Shown: positions 6,889-14,758, counted from the first letter of the stretch. The stretch is 22,026 nucleotides of DNA from CANHCC01 sp040381555 (GCA_040381555.1 JBEIHC010000043.1:1-22026); one strand, 5' to 3'. Notes: generated by a model not told the origin, from the letters alone. A program made the numbers and translations.

Positions 6889-8064
6889 CTAATTAAGGCT
6901 CAGTCGCAGGGTATGAGAGGAGGAAAGCTCTTCCCATTCATTCGTCCCCTCAGGTTTTATAAAATACTTGCAGAGTGGGGGAGCATGGAATCTCCAAGTT
7001 AACACACTATCCTCCCCAATTATTTTTTTCTCTATCGAATCTGGAGTGCCTAATAAAATATAATATTTTCCAAGAGCATTCTTCCAAGATTCAGGATACC
7101 CGGTAAATGCATCGGTAGCATTCACCCGTTGAAAATATTCTTCCAAGGCGGCATAGGGATAGGAGTTTTCTGTTTCATTCTGCATCTTCCAATACTGAAA
7201 GAATGCATCTCCCTCCAAAAGTGCTGCAGGAATAATTCGATCTGGAAATTTCCAAATCATGTAGGGCAAATAGCTCTCTGGGTTTAGCAAAATTTTCGGC
7301 ACATTTTGCCAGAGAATATTAAAGGATAAATTCGATTCAGCGATGATTAAATCTTCCTGATAAATAAAAATTTCAATGAGATAACTACCAGACTCAAGTG
7401 ATTCTGCAGGTAGGGAAGATTCAAACTTGAATCGGCCATTTTTATCTACTTGTACGGGTATTGAATATTGGCCTAAAGAAGAGTATTTCCCAGCTGCATC
7501 TGAATAGGGATTCTCATCCTGATGATAGAGAACCGCTCGGGCTGTTATCAGGCCTGCATTGGCAGCGTATACCTCACAGCTAAAATTAAACTTCTGTCCT
7601 GATCCTGGGATATCCTTATCTAATACAGGCTTGCCAGTGGTCGCGTTGAGCAAAATTACATCCGATACAACACAGGATTTCAATAAGTCTCTTCCTTGAA
7701 ATGATTGTGTTGAGATCATTGGGAAAGATTGATTCACTAACTGGGCTTCTGCCCATACTTCATAATATCCATCGGGAAGATTCAACCAGAACTCAAATAA
7801 ATTTCTTTCCTGGGTACATTCCACGAATCTGGAAATTTCATAAACCGATCGATTTCCCTTTCGAAATTGGAAGTTTACTTTGTACTCTCCTCTATCTGAA
7901 AAAGTATCTATAGCTGGGAGTTCTAGTAATATTTGTGTGTTAGCGGATTGATTGGCATTAAAAATTCTCTGACAGGAAAAATTAAAAACATTGCTTCTTC
8001 CATGCACGGTAGAGAAAACTGAGGGTATGAAACCGATAATAAATATAAATATATATTTATTCAT
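6889..8064 (-). CDS. Exported GWxTD-domain protein with degenerate motif
   Basis: The 391-residue product has an N-terminal signal peptide (hydrophobic IFIFIIGFIPSVFS, residues about 5-18), then beta-rich segments resembling the N-terminal part of Bacteroidota GWxTD proteins. At the C-terminus (about 280-360) it carries the GWxTD domain pattern: ALEEYFQRVN (306-315), an SWKNALG segment (326-332), YYILLGTPDSIE (334-345) and TWRFH (356-360). The signature GWxTDRG is replaced by SWKNALG, so the eponymous Thr-Asp is absent. Function of the family is unknown. The ATG at 8064 lies one base after the rimO stop (TAATATG). An in-frame TTG at 8082 would overlap rimO and add six residues before the signal peptide, so it is less likely. 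It is third in the ftsY-rimO-GWxTD-bshC operon. Confidence 0.82.
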   Translation of the reverse strand: MNKYIFIFIIGFIPSVFSTVHGRSNVFNFSCQRIFNANQSANTQILLELPAIDTFSDRGEYKVNFQFRKGNRSVYEISRFVECTQERNLFEFWLNLPDGYYEVWAEAQLVNQSFPMISTQSFQGRDLLKSCVVSDVILLNATTGKPVLDKDIPGSGQKFNFSCEVYAANAGLITARAVLYHQDENPYSDAAGKYSSLGQYSIPVQVDKNGRFKFESSLPAESLESGSYLIEIFIYQEDLIIAESNLSFNILWQNVPKILLNPESYLPYMIWKFPDRIIPAALLEGDAFFQYWKMQNETENSYPYAALEEYFQRVNATDAFTGYPESWKNALGKYYILLGTPDSIEKKIIGEDSVLTWRFHAPPLCKYFIKPEGTNEWEELSSSHTLRLSLN

Positions 8065-8065
8065 A

Positions 8066-9373
8066 TTAAAGGACTTCCCCAATCAAATCAAACTCCTCTG
8101 CCTCAACAATTTTTACTGTTACAAAATTTCCAATCTGTGCATTTTGAATATTACCCCGAAGGATGACCTCATTATCTACTTCGGCGGAATCAGCTTCTGT
8201 TCTGCCAATCAAGAATTTGCCTTCCTTTCGGTCTACTAATACTCTGAGTGTTTTGCCTATTTTATTTTGGTTTAATGCGTGGGAAATATCCTGCTGTATT
8301 TCCATTATTTCCTCCACTCGTTCTTGCTTTACCGCATCCGGCACATCATCTTCCAAAGAATAGGCATGGGTATTCTCTTCATGAGAATAGGTAAATACAC
8401 CCAATCGGTCAAATTTCTGTTCTTGAACAAAGTCGACCAATTCTTGAAAGTCTTCTTCTGTCTCACCAGGATAACCTGCGATTAAAGTGGTACGAAGGGC
8501 AATACCAGGTACTTTTTCGCGAATGGTTTTCAACAGTTCGATTGTTCTCCTTTTGGTAATTCCTCTTCGCATGGATTTAAGCATCTTGTCGCTGATATGC
8601 TGCAAAGGCATATCGAGATATTTACAGATGTTCGGATAATCCCGAATGGTATCGAGTATTTCTTCCGGGAATTGAGAAGGGTAGGCGTATTGTAACCGAA
8701 TCCATTCCAGCCCTGGCACTCCAGCTAAGGATATTAACAAATCATTTAACCTTCGCGAGCCATAAAGATCCAATCCATAAGAAGTCAGGTCTTGAGCAAT
8801 TAAAATTACTTCTTTTACTCCTTTTGAAACTAGGAAAGTTGCCTCCTGAGTTAGGAATTCTATAGAGCGAGATTGATTTTTCCCTCTCATTAAGGGAATA
8901 GCACAAAATGAGCAAGGGCGGTCGCATCCTTCCGATATTTTCAGATAGGCATAATGAGCTTGCGTGGTAAGGGTTCTTTCTCCTAAAAGCTCTTGTTTAT
9001 AATCTGCACCTAATTTCTTCAGTAAGGAGGGTAATTCCATTGTGCCAAACCAAGCATCCACAACCGGAATTTCTTTTTCTAAATCATCTCGATACCTTTC
9101 GGATAAACAGCCGGTAACGAACAATTGATCAATTTCACCTTGTTCTTTTTTTTCTGCATATTCAAGGATAGTATTGATAGATTCCTCTTTTGCGCGATCA
9201 ATAAACCCACAGGTATTAATGACAATGATATTGGCATTTAGATCATTTTCATGGGCGACAGGTATTGCATTTCCCTGAAGTTGGGCCAGCAATACTTCAG
9301 AATCCACAATGTTTTTAGAACAACCTAAAGTAATCACATTGACCTTAGGTTTGCGGTGAGATTTAGTTTTCAA
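8066..9373 (-). CDS. rimO: Ribosomal protein S12 methylthiotransferase RimO
   Basis: RimO is a radical-SAM enzyme that adds a methylthio group to an aspartate of ribosomal protein S12. The 435-residue product shows the three N-terminal cluster cysteines (C18 in LGCSKN, C55 in NTCGF, C89 in TGCLSERY), the radical-SAM CxxxCxxC triad (C150, C154, C157 in GCDRPCSFC), and a C-terminal TRAM domain. The start is a TTG at 9373. No ATG or GTG exists between the in-frame ftsY stop and this codon, and the resulting MKTKSHRKPKVNVITLGCSKN matches the usual N-terminus of Bacteroidota RimO. It lies 12 bases after ftsY and one base before the GWxTD gene. RimO rather than MiaB is favoured by the GCSKN/NTCGFI pattern and length. 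Confidence 0.95.
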   Translation of the reverse strand: MKTKSHRKPKVNVITLGCSKNIVDSEVLLAQLQGNAIPVAHENDLNANIIVINTCGFIDRAKEESINTILEYAEKKEQGEIDQLFVTGCLSERYRDDLEKEIPVVDAWFGTMELPSLLKKLGADYKQELLGERTLTTQAHYAYLKISEGCDRPCSFCAIPLMRGKNQSRSIEFLTQEATFLVSKGVKEVILIAQDLTSYGLDLYGSRRLNDLLISLAGVPGLEWIRLQYAYPSQFPEEILDTIRDYPNICKYLDMPLQHISDKMLKSMRRGITKRRTIELLKTIREKVPGIALRTTLIAGYPGETEEDFQELVDFVQEQKFDRLGVFTYSHEENTHAYSLEDDVPDAVKQERVEEIMEIQQDISHALNQNKIGKTLRVLVDRKEGKFLIGRTEADSAEVDNEVILRGNIQNAQIGNFVTVKIVEAEEFDLIGEVL

Positions 9374-9385
9374 GACTAAAAGAAA

Positions 9386-10360
9386 TTAATTTTTTTTGAA
9401 AAGGGAATCTACGAACTCTTTTCTATTGAATATTTGAAGGTCGTCCATTTTTTCTCCTACACCTATGTACTTGACAGGAATTTTAAACTGCTCGGAGATT
9501 CCAATGACAACGCCTCCTTTGGCGGTGCCATCTAATTTAGTGAGTGCCAAAGCACTTACCTGAGTGGCTTTTGTAAATTCGGAAGCCTGCTGGATTGCAT
9601 TTTGCCCAGTAGAGGCATCCAGTACGAGAAGAATTTCATGCGGGGCGCCTGGCATTACCTTCCCAGCGGTTTGTTTAATTTTAGTCAGCTCATTCATCAA
9701 ATGAACTTTATTGTGCAAGCGGCCTGCTGTGTCAATGATGACAATATCCACTCCGGAATCCACTCCCTGTTTAACTGCGTCAAAAGTAACAGATGCTGGG
9801 TCTACATTCATACCTTTATCTACAATGGGTACTTGCACCCGCTGAGACCAAAGTCTTAATTGCTCAACTGCGGCTGCTCGAAAGGTATCGGCAGCACCTA
9901 ATAAAACAGAGTAACCCGCTTGCTTATATTGCCAAGCTAATTTCCCAATGGTCGTGGTTTTTCCGACTCCATTAACTCCCACCACCATAATCACATAAGG
10001 CTTAGGTTTACTGCCGTCGTTTAGAGGTATTAGCCCAAATCCGGTTAAATCTGAGGAATTATTTTCGGCCAGTAGGGTAGCGATTTCATCCTTCAAAATC
10101 GTATCCAGCTCAGCAGTGGTGGTATATTTATCTTTGGAAACCCGAATACGAATGCGGTCAATGATTTTCAAGGTCGTATTCACCCCAACATCCGCAGCGA
10201 TCAGGATTTCTTCTAATTCATCCAAAACATCCTCATCAATAGTGCTTTTGCCAAGGATCAACTTATTCAATCTCGAAAAAAAGCCTGTTTTGGTTTTCTC
10301 TAAGCCTTGATCAAGTTTTTCCTTGTTTTCTTTTTTGGTAAAAAAATCGAAGAATCCCAT
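9386..10360 (-). CDS. ftsY: Signal recognition particle receptor FtsY
   Basis: FtsY is the membrane-associated GTPase that receives ribosome-SRP complexes for co-translational insertion. The 324-residue protein is the compact form: a short basic/aromatic N-terminus (MGFFDFFTKKE) that may contact lipid, then the helical N domain, without the long acidic A domain seen in enterobacteria. GTPase motifs follow: GVNGVGKTTT (128-137), DTFRAAAVEQL (158-168), DTAGRLHN (210-217) and TKLDGTAKGG (274-283). It heads the minus-strand cluster with rimO, a GWxTD gene and bshC. A TAATTTTG -7 element lies ten bases upstream of its ATG, predicting a very short leader. Confidence 0.97.
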   Translation of the reverse strand: MGFFDFFTKKENKEKLDQGLEKTKTGFFSRLNKLILGKSTIDEDVLDELEEILIAADVGVNTTLKIIDRIRIRVSKDKYTTTAELDTILKDEIATLLAENNSSDLTGFGLIPLNDGSKPKPYVIMVVGVNGVGKTTTIGKLAWQYKQAGYSVLLGAADTFRAAAVEQLRLWSQRVQVPIVDKGMNVDPASVTFDAVKQGVDSGVDIVIIDTAGRLHNKVHLMNELTKIKQTAGKVMPGAPHEILLVLDASTGQNAIQQASEFTKATQVSALALTKLDGTAKGGVVIGISEQFKIPVKYIGVGEKMDDLQIFNRKEFVDSLFKKN

Positions 10361-10370
10361 GTTATAAATG

Positions 10371-10378
10371 CAAAATTA
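10371..10378 (-). promoter_or_regulatory. Putative -7 promoter element of ftsY
   Basis: On the minus strand this reads TAATTTTG, an exact TAnnTTTG match, ending ten bases before the ftsY ATG. If used, the mRNA leader would be only about seven bases. No convincing -33 element is seen. Confidence 0.45.
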
Positions 10379-10518
10379 CAGAAAATTCTTGGAGCATTGA
10401 GGAAATTCTCCCATTATGATTTGGCTTTCAAGTTCTTTCAACCCTATCTCACCATAGAGCGAACAAGGCAATCATTCCCGAAAGATTGAAAATTTATTAT
10501 CCTAAGTAAATTCATTGC

Positions 10519-10533
10519 TCAGTTTCGAACTGA
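10519..10533. repeat. Small palindrome in the ftsY-sua5 divergent region
   Basis: TCAGTT-TCG-AACTGA is a perfect 6-bp inverted repeat in the 248-base non-coding region between divergent ftsY and sua5. A second weak inverted pair, ATCCTT (10540-10545) and AAGGAT (10558-10563), lies just downstream. Either could be an operator, but chance occurrence is likely at this length. No small gene is supported between 10361 and 10608. Confidence 0.3.
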
Positions 10534-10596
10534 CTCTGAATCCTTGAAATTCTTTATAAGGATGAATCTTATTCAAATAGGGAAGGATGAAAGACT

Positions 10597-10604
10597 TAAT
10601 TTTG
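10597..10604 (+). promoter_or_regulatory. Putative -7 promoter element of sua5, leaderless layout
   Basis: TAATTTTG is an exact TAnnTTTG match whose last base is only four bases before the ATG at 10609. Transcription would start at or within a base or two of the start codon, giving a leaderless mRNA. No clear -33 element is visible. Confidence 0.4.
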
Positions 10605-10608
10605 TTGT

Positions 10609-11574
10609 ATGCTTCAGACTTCTCAAGTATCAAAAATTGCGGAAATCTTAATTCAGGATGGCATTTGTGCGATTCCAACGGAAACAGTTTATGGTTTGGC
10701 TGGCAATGCACTCAAACCAGAAGTAGTGAGTAGAATCTTCGAAATAAAAAATCGTCCTACATTTGATCCGCTCATTCTACATGTTTTCAATTTAGAGGCC
10801 ATTCTGCCCTTAGTGCTTGAGGTAAGCAATATGGCTGAGAGATTTATGCAGACCTGCTGGCCTGGCCCTTTAACTATTTTACTTCCGAGAAATAACCTGG
10901 TGCCGGATATTGTTTGCAGTGGCAGTGATTGGGTTGGATTCAGAGTTCCAAACCATTCACTTACTTTAGATTTGTTAAAAATGCTCCCATTCCCGTTGGC
11001 AGCTCCCAGTGCAAATCCCTTTGGATACATCAGTCCCACACAATCCAGCCATGTGATGGATCAACTAGGAGGATTAATTGATGGAATTCTGGAAGGAGGG
11101 GCCTGCAAAGTGGGCATTGAATCTACCGTAATTCGAGTTCTGCCCAATGGGGTAGAAATACTTCGCGCGGGAGCAATTACCCCAGAGCAGTTATCAGATA
11201 TTAGTGGGCTTCCTATTCGTTGGATTCATTCCTCCGAACACCCAACTGCCCCGGGAATGCTGGATCTTCATTATGCTCCCCATAAAAGACTATGCCTAGA
11301 TACCCCTGCATCGGTCGATTCTCCCCAAACAGCCTGGATTCGTTTCTCAACAGTAAAAAAGGATATTCCCGAAGATCGACAATTTATTCTGGCCCCAGAT
11401 TTTGAGCTTAAAACTGCGGCTCGAAATTTATTTGCCTTAATGCGGCAATTGGATCAGTCTGCTCGATTCACCCAAATAATTGCGGAATTGGTACCTTCTC
11501 ATGGATTAGGAATTGCCATAAATGATAAACTGAGAAAAGCCTCAGCTTCTAGAGGATCTTCTTCTAGCTGCTGA
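10609..11574 (+). CDS. sua5: L-threonylcarbamoyladenylate synthase, Sua5/YwlC type
   Basis: This enzyme makes threonylcarbamoyl-AMP from threonine, bicarbonate and ATP, the first step of the t6A37 tRNA modification. The 321-residue product has a YrdC domain with PTETVYGLAG (23-32), the KNRP motif (47-50) and the PSAN segment (134-137). After it comes the extra C-terminal Sua5 domain, with the connecting APGMLDLHYAPH (215-226). This two-domain architecture separates it from short TsaC/YrdC. The end is odd: after the usual INDKLRKA the protein continues as a serine-rich tail (SASRGSSSSC) that overlaps the 3' end of the convergent lipoprotein gene by 33 bases. The start ATG is preceded by a promoter-like element almost without leader. 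Confidence 0.94.
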   Translation: MLQTSQVSKIAEILIQDGICAIPTETVYGLAGNALKPEVVSRIFEIKNRPTFDPLILHVFNLEAILPLVLEVSNMAERFMQTCWPGPLTILLPRNNLVPDIVCSGSDWVGFRVPNHSLTLDLLKMLPFPLAAPSANPFGYISPTQSSHVMDQLGGLIDGILEGGACKVGIESTVIRVLPNGVEILRAGAITPEQLSDISGLPIRWIHSSEHPTAPGMLDLHYAPHKRLCLDTPASVDSPQTAWIRFSTVKKDIPEDRQFILAPDFELKTAARNLFALMRQLDQSARFTQIIAELVPSHGLGIAINDKLRKASASRGSSSSC

Positions 11575-11862
11575 GCCTCCGCCTCCACCTATAATTCCGG
11601 AACCTAGCACAAAACCAAAGGTATACCAGCCTCCATTATTATTGACTGCCCAAACGGCTATGTCATCAAAAAATAAACTACCCACAAAAGAAACGGGGGC
11701 AATTATGCCATGCCATAATCCCGCCCAAAATCCATAAGTATGGCCTTGTAAACATTCTGAAACTTCCGGTTCTACATCCGCACAGCCACTCATAATCAGA
11801 AAGAAGAAAAGCAGAAAAAGCCTTGCAGTAGTACGATTCAAAAATTCTATTCTTTTTTGCAT
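11542..11862 (-). CDS. Small Gly/Trp-rich lipoprotein, function unknown
   Basis: The 106-residue product has a lipoprotein signal: a hydrophobic stretch LFLLFFFLIMSGC with Cys27 as the likely acylation site. The mature part contains GHTYGFWAGLWHGIIAPVSF, then FDDIAVWAVNNNGGWYTFGFVLG, and ends in poly-glycine and an arginine/serine tail (GGGGGSAARRRSSRS). I recognise the overall pattern as one of the small uncharacterised Bacteroidota lipoproteins, but no function can be assigned. One or two short hydrophobic segments could insert in a membrane. Its last 33 bases overlap sua5 on the other strand, and the low-complexity tails of both proteins come from the same DNA. No clear promoter or terminator was found. 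Confidence 0.75.
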   Translation of the reverse strand: MQKRIEFLNRTTARLFLLFFFLIMSGCADVEPEVSECLQGHTYGFWAGLWHGIIAPVSFVGSLFFDDIAVWAVNNNGGWYTFGFVLGSGIIGGGGGSAARRRSSRS

Positions 11863-11980
11863 GAAGATGATTATAAATAAGTTAAATAGATTTGAGTGTA
11901 TAAATCAATTAATCCAATTACCATTTACGCAAATGCAAATAGTCCCATGACCTTTTAACCTGTCAAGATTGGCTCTACTG

Positions 11981-11996
11981 TTGCGCTAGGGCGCAA
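11981..11996. repeat. Short GC-rich hairpin
   Basis: TTGCGC (11981-11986) and GCGCAA (11991-11996) are exact reverse complements with a four-base loop TAGG. It is more GC-rich than its surroundings and lacks a T-run on either side, so it is not a typical intrinsic terminator. Role unknown; it lies about 120 bases upstream of the small lipoprotein gene start. Confidence 0.5.
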
Positions 11997-12095
11997 AGCA
12001 AACTAGAGAGGAAAAAAGTTATTCTGCAAAATGCATGTTATAATTTCCAATAATTACGGGTAGGGAACCTTATGATTTTAGTTGTCCCTCAAAAA

Positions 12096-12127
12096 CAAAC
12101 GGGCGAATGTTTAGATTCGCCCGCTTG
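12096..12127 (-). terminator. Intrinsic terminator of the M1 peptidase gene
   Basis: CGGGCGAAT (12100-12108) and ATTCGCCCG (12115-12123) form a perfect 9-bp stem with a six-base loop, extended by three more pairs (CAA/TTG) across one mismatch. Read on the minus strand the stem runs into TTTGTTTTTG, the T-rich tract expected of a Rho-independent terminator. It lies 26 bases after the peptidase stop codon. The plus-strand side (TTGATTTTTG) is also T-rich, so it may work in both directions. Confidence 0.85.
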
Positions 12128-12137
12128 ATTTTTGAAT

Positions 12138-12160
12138 TTAATCCATGAGTTATGGATTAA
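12138..12160 (-). repeat. Stem-loop spanning the M1 peptidase stop codon
   Basis: TTAATCCAT (12138-12146) and ATGGATTAA (12152-12160) are perfect reverse complements with the five-base loop GAGTT. The stop codon of the peptidase gene (12150-12152) falls at the edge of the loop. The structure sits directly before the terminator hairpin, so the mRNA 3' end would carry two adjacent stem-loops. Confidence 0.7.
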
Positions 12161-14132
12161 CTTTGATTAGATGTTTACTAAACTTTTGTCCATTGTTTGA
12201 TTGGTATTCAACGATATAATTGCCAATGGATAACCCCGCAGTATTTAATCTCAAAATGCCCTGATTCATCTGGGACTGCATGAGTAATTTACCTTGAGTG
12301 TCCAACACACTTACAATTCCTTCTCCAACCCCAGCCAAAACCTTTATAGAAATAAAATCCTGAAATGGATTGGCTCCAAAGTCAACCCAGTCTTCATTAT
12401 TTCCTGTGTTTTCCAATGAGGCAAATTGTAAAATGGAAGAATCTTTGGTAACGGTACCTACCTGGTTTAAGACCCAGTTATTGGGGTCAATACTTACAAA
12501 ACTAACCGTACCTGCAACTGGAAGAGAAAAGAAGTCGGAAGCCTGCGCCAAAGACAAGCGAATAATTGTATCCTGTCCCCCTCCGCGCGTGAGTTTATAT
12601 TCCAACGGAGTTGTAAAAAGTGGCGTTACGCTTGGAGCAGATGGGCTTTGCGTGGATTGTAGATAAAAGACTCCATTTTTATGAAACCATTTTGCCGAAA
12701 ATGTAGGATAGCCTTCTCCATAAAACCATTGATTGAAAAATGTTGTGAAGTTTTTACCCGATTCAGTTTCTAATAATTGCTTAAAATCTTGGGCGGTGGC
12801 ATTTCCAAAGGCGAATTGCTGTTGGTATTTTCTCAACACTCTAAAGAAAACGGAATCATCATTTAACTCAAAGCGAATCATGTGCAAGACAGCTGATCCT
12901 TTATTATAAGTAAGTCTTGAACTAAATATTCGATTAACCTGGGTGGTATCCGTAAACCAAACGGAACCATCCGTTAGAGACATCACATTATTGTGCACAT
13001 CCTGCATGTGTAGGGCCGCATCTGTTGGGTGTAAGCCTTGTAAAGCGAGATATTCTGAATAGGAGGCAAATCCTTCATTTACCCATATATCACTCCAAGT
13101 AGCACAGGTTACATGGTCTCCAAACCACTGATGACCCAACTCATGAGCCGTTAGTTCAAAATTAAAGAACCCTTGAGTAGTCATGGTTTGATGCTCCATT
13201 CCACCTGAAAAGGGCGCCATACAATGACCATATTTTTCTGCATCGAAAGGGTAGGGGCCAAACAGAGTGGCAAACAACTCCATCATATCTTTGGTTTCAT
13301 CGATATCTGCCTGAAAATTGGGCAAGGTTTGAGGGTTGTCATAAATATAATTTTGAATTAACACCGGATTGGCCGATCCAACAGGATTAGCATAAAAAGA
13401 ATACTCCACATACTTTGCAATGGATACAGAAATTAGATAATAATCAATGGGATAGTTGGACTTCCAGGTATATCTTTTTTTCGAGCCAATTGTTTGAGTC
13501 TGAATGAGCAATCCATTGGAGCCTGCTTTATTGGTAGAATCCGTTGTGATGATTACCATACAAGAGTCTGCCTTATCGGTTAAATTTTGTTTACAAGGCC
13601 ACCACTCATAGGCTGCATAGGGCTGGCTTAATGACCAGGTTACCCGATTTCCCCAAGATTGAGAGGTACCATTCGATAAGCCGTTTCCAATAGCAGCTTG
13701 TCCAGAATTGGGTGCAGTGCCATTATACCAAATTTGTACTTCCAACCAATCTCCTTGATTAGCGGTGCTGTTTAATTGAGCAGTTACTGAATTTCCACTT
13801 CTGGAGAAAGCGACATTCGCCTGGTTGACTTGAATGCTGTCTATCGTAAAGTTTGGATGAAGTTCGAAAATATAAGAATTCAAGGAGGTAGCAGTTACTC
13901 TGGATTTATGAGTTGCAGAACCTGCCACATTGGTATTGGTTCGCTCCATGGCTAAATCTAATTTGTAAAAGCTGACATCATAGTCCATCATCGCAGCTGA
14001 CACTCTGGCCGACACGACTGGTTGTGTTCTTTTTACTTTCACTCGGTAATCTGAGCATGGATGCTGGGCAAATAATGAAAGGGAATTCCCGAAAATTATT
14101 CCGCCGATTAAGAGAATTACTTTAAACTGCAT
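12150..14132 (-). CDS. Secreted M1-family aminopeptidase with type IX sorting domain
   Basis: The 660-residue product begins with a signal peptide (VILLIGGIIFGNSLSLFAQ, cleavage likely after AQ at about 22-23). It has the M1 exopeptidase motif GGMEHQTM (310-317, the GAMEN equivalent) and the zinc site HELGH (330-334), with the third ligand Glu353 in WVNEGFA, exactly 19 residues after His334. The last about 80 residues form a type A T9SS C-terminal sorting domain: NPFQDFISIKVL, then VSVLDTQGKLL, LNTAGLSIGNYIVEY and a KHLIKVN end. It should therefore cross the outer membrane by the type IX system and be surface-attached or released. The ATG at 14132 puts the signal peptide at the N-terminus; an upstream TTG at 14189 would overlap the previous gene. 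It is second after the thioredoxin-like gene, with its own -7 element. Confidence 0.94.
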   Translation of the reverse strand: MQFKVILLIGGIIFGNSLSLFAQHPCSDYRVKVKRTQPVVSARVSAAMMDYDVSFYKLDLAMERTNTNVAGSATHKSRVTATSLNSYIFELHPNFTIDSIQVNQANVAFSRSGNSVTAQLNSTANQGDWLEVQIWYNGTAPNSGQAAIGNGLSNGTSQSWGNRVTWSLSQPYAAYEWWPCKQNLTDKADSCMVIITTDSTNKAGSNGLLIQTQTIGSKKRYTWKSNYPIDYYLISVSIAKYVEYSFYANPVGSANPVLIQNYIYDNPQTLPNFQADIDETKDMMELFATLFGPYPFDAEKYGHCMAPFSGGMEHQTMTTQGFFNFELTAHELGHQWFGDHVTCATWSDIWVNEGFASYSEYLALQGLHPTDAALHMQDVHNNVMSLTDGSVWFTDTTQVNRIFSSRLTYNKGSAVLHMIRFELNDDSVFFRVLRKYQQQFAFGNATAQDFKQLLETESGKNFTTFFNQWFYGEGYPTFSAKWFHKNGVFYLQSTQSPSAPSVTPLFTTPLEYKLTRGGGQDTIIRLSLAQASDFFSLPVAGTVSFVSIDPNNWVLNQVGTVTKDSSILQFASLENTGNNEDWVDFGANPFQDFISIKVLAGVGEGIVSVLDTQGKLLMQSQMNQGILRLNTAGLSIGNYIVEYQSNNGQKFSKHLIKVNP

Positions 14133-14149
14133 AAATCTGTAATTAGTAT

Positions 14150-14758
14150 TCAAATATACGATTTTGTACAATGCTCTATTATTGAGCAAAATTCGGATTG
14201 TATTTCCTTACCTTCATTGAGAGCATACCATATATGAAGTTTTTTGTGCAGGTCTTCTTTGCTCAAAGCATTGCTTGTTTTGTTCTCCAAAATTAAATTT
14301 TGAGCAGAAGCAGGGCGAGGTCCCCAAGTAGCACATACTTCCATTTTTGAATTAAGTAAAACTACTTTTGGAATTGATTTTGAGCCATTTGTTAAAAAAG
14401 AATCCATCAATTCAGGGTTTTCATCTCTAAAGACAACACGAAATTGAATGGCTGGAATGTCTTTAACCATAAGGTAAATCCAAGGAAGATTCTGAGCTGC
14501 ATCGCCACACCAGAATTCTGAGATTGCCAAAATGAACAATGGCTCAGAAATTTCCTGAAAGCTCTTTTGAGTGTCTATCCCAATCTCTCCTTTCTTTAAA
14601 ATACGATCCACCCGATGTATATTTAACTTGGAAAAATCGACCATTTCTTGGCTTTGATTAAGTCCGGAAGTTTTGTTTTCACTGAGTAATTGTTTGGCCA
14701 AATCTTGGTATTCAAGATACTGATACCCTTTTTCGAAATATTCTAAATATGCTTTCAT
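14150..14758 (-). CDS. Thioredoxin-family protein with single-cysteine WCGDA motif
   Basis: The 202-residue product looks like the thioredoxin-fold family with a WCGDAAQ active-site segment (residues 83-89), found in Bacteroidota and Bacillota (Thioredoxin_9-like). The position of the second active-site cysteine is Ala87 in CGDA, so classical dithiol exchange is not possible; Cys84 remains. A cis-proline candidate follows at SIPKVV (Pro130). There is no signal peptide, so it is cytoplasmic. It could act in monothiol or bacillithiol chemistry, given bshC in the same window, but that is speculation. It precedes the secreted aminopeptidase with a 17-base gap and is divergent from the SNF2 gene. 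Confidence 0.82.
   Translation of the reverse strand: MKAYLEYFEKGYQYLEYQDLAKQLLSENKTSGLNQSQEMVDFSKLNIHRVDRILKKGEIGIDTQKSFQEISEPLFILAISEFWCGDAAQNLPWIYLMVKDIPAIQFRVVFRDENPELMDSFLTNGSKSIPKVVLLNSKMEVCATWGPRPASAQNLILENKTSNALSKEDLHKKLHIWYALNEGKEIQSEFCSIIEHCTKSYI
14151..14158 (-). promoter_or_regulatory. Putative -7 promoter element of the M1 peptidase gene
   Basis: The minus strand reads TATATTTG, an exact TAnnTTTG match, overlapping the stop codon of the thioredoxin-like gene and ending 18 bases before the peptidase ATG. It could give the peptidase its own transcript in addition to read-through. No good -33 element at the usual spacing was found. Confidence 0.35.

Larger units (their letters stand above)
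11863..12149. other. Intergenic region between two minus-strand genes
   Basis: This 287-base AT-rich stretch has no supported gene. It contains a compact hairpin at 11981-11996, a strong terminator at 12096-12127 and part of a stem-loop at 12138-12160. The promoter of the small lipoprotein gene should lie in its left part, but no TAnnTTTG element was found on the minus strand there. Confidence 0.6.

Noticed and set aside
10689..11039. A 116-codon open frame antisense to sua5
   Set aside because: It lies wholly inside a well-supported YrdC domain on the other strand and has no motif of its own.
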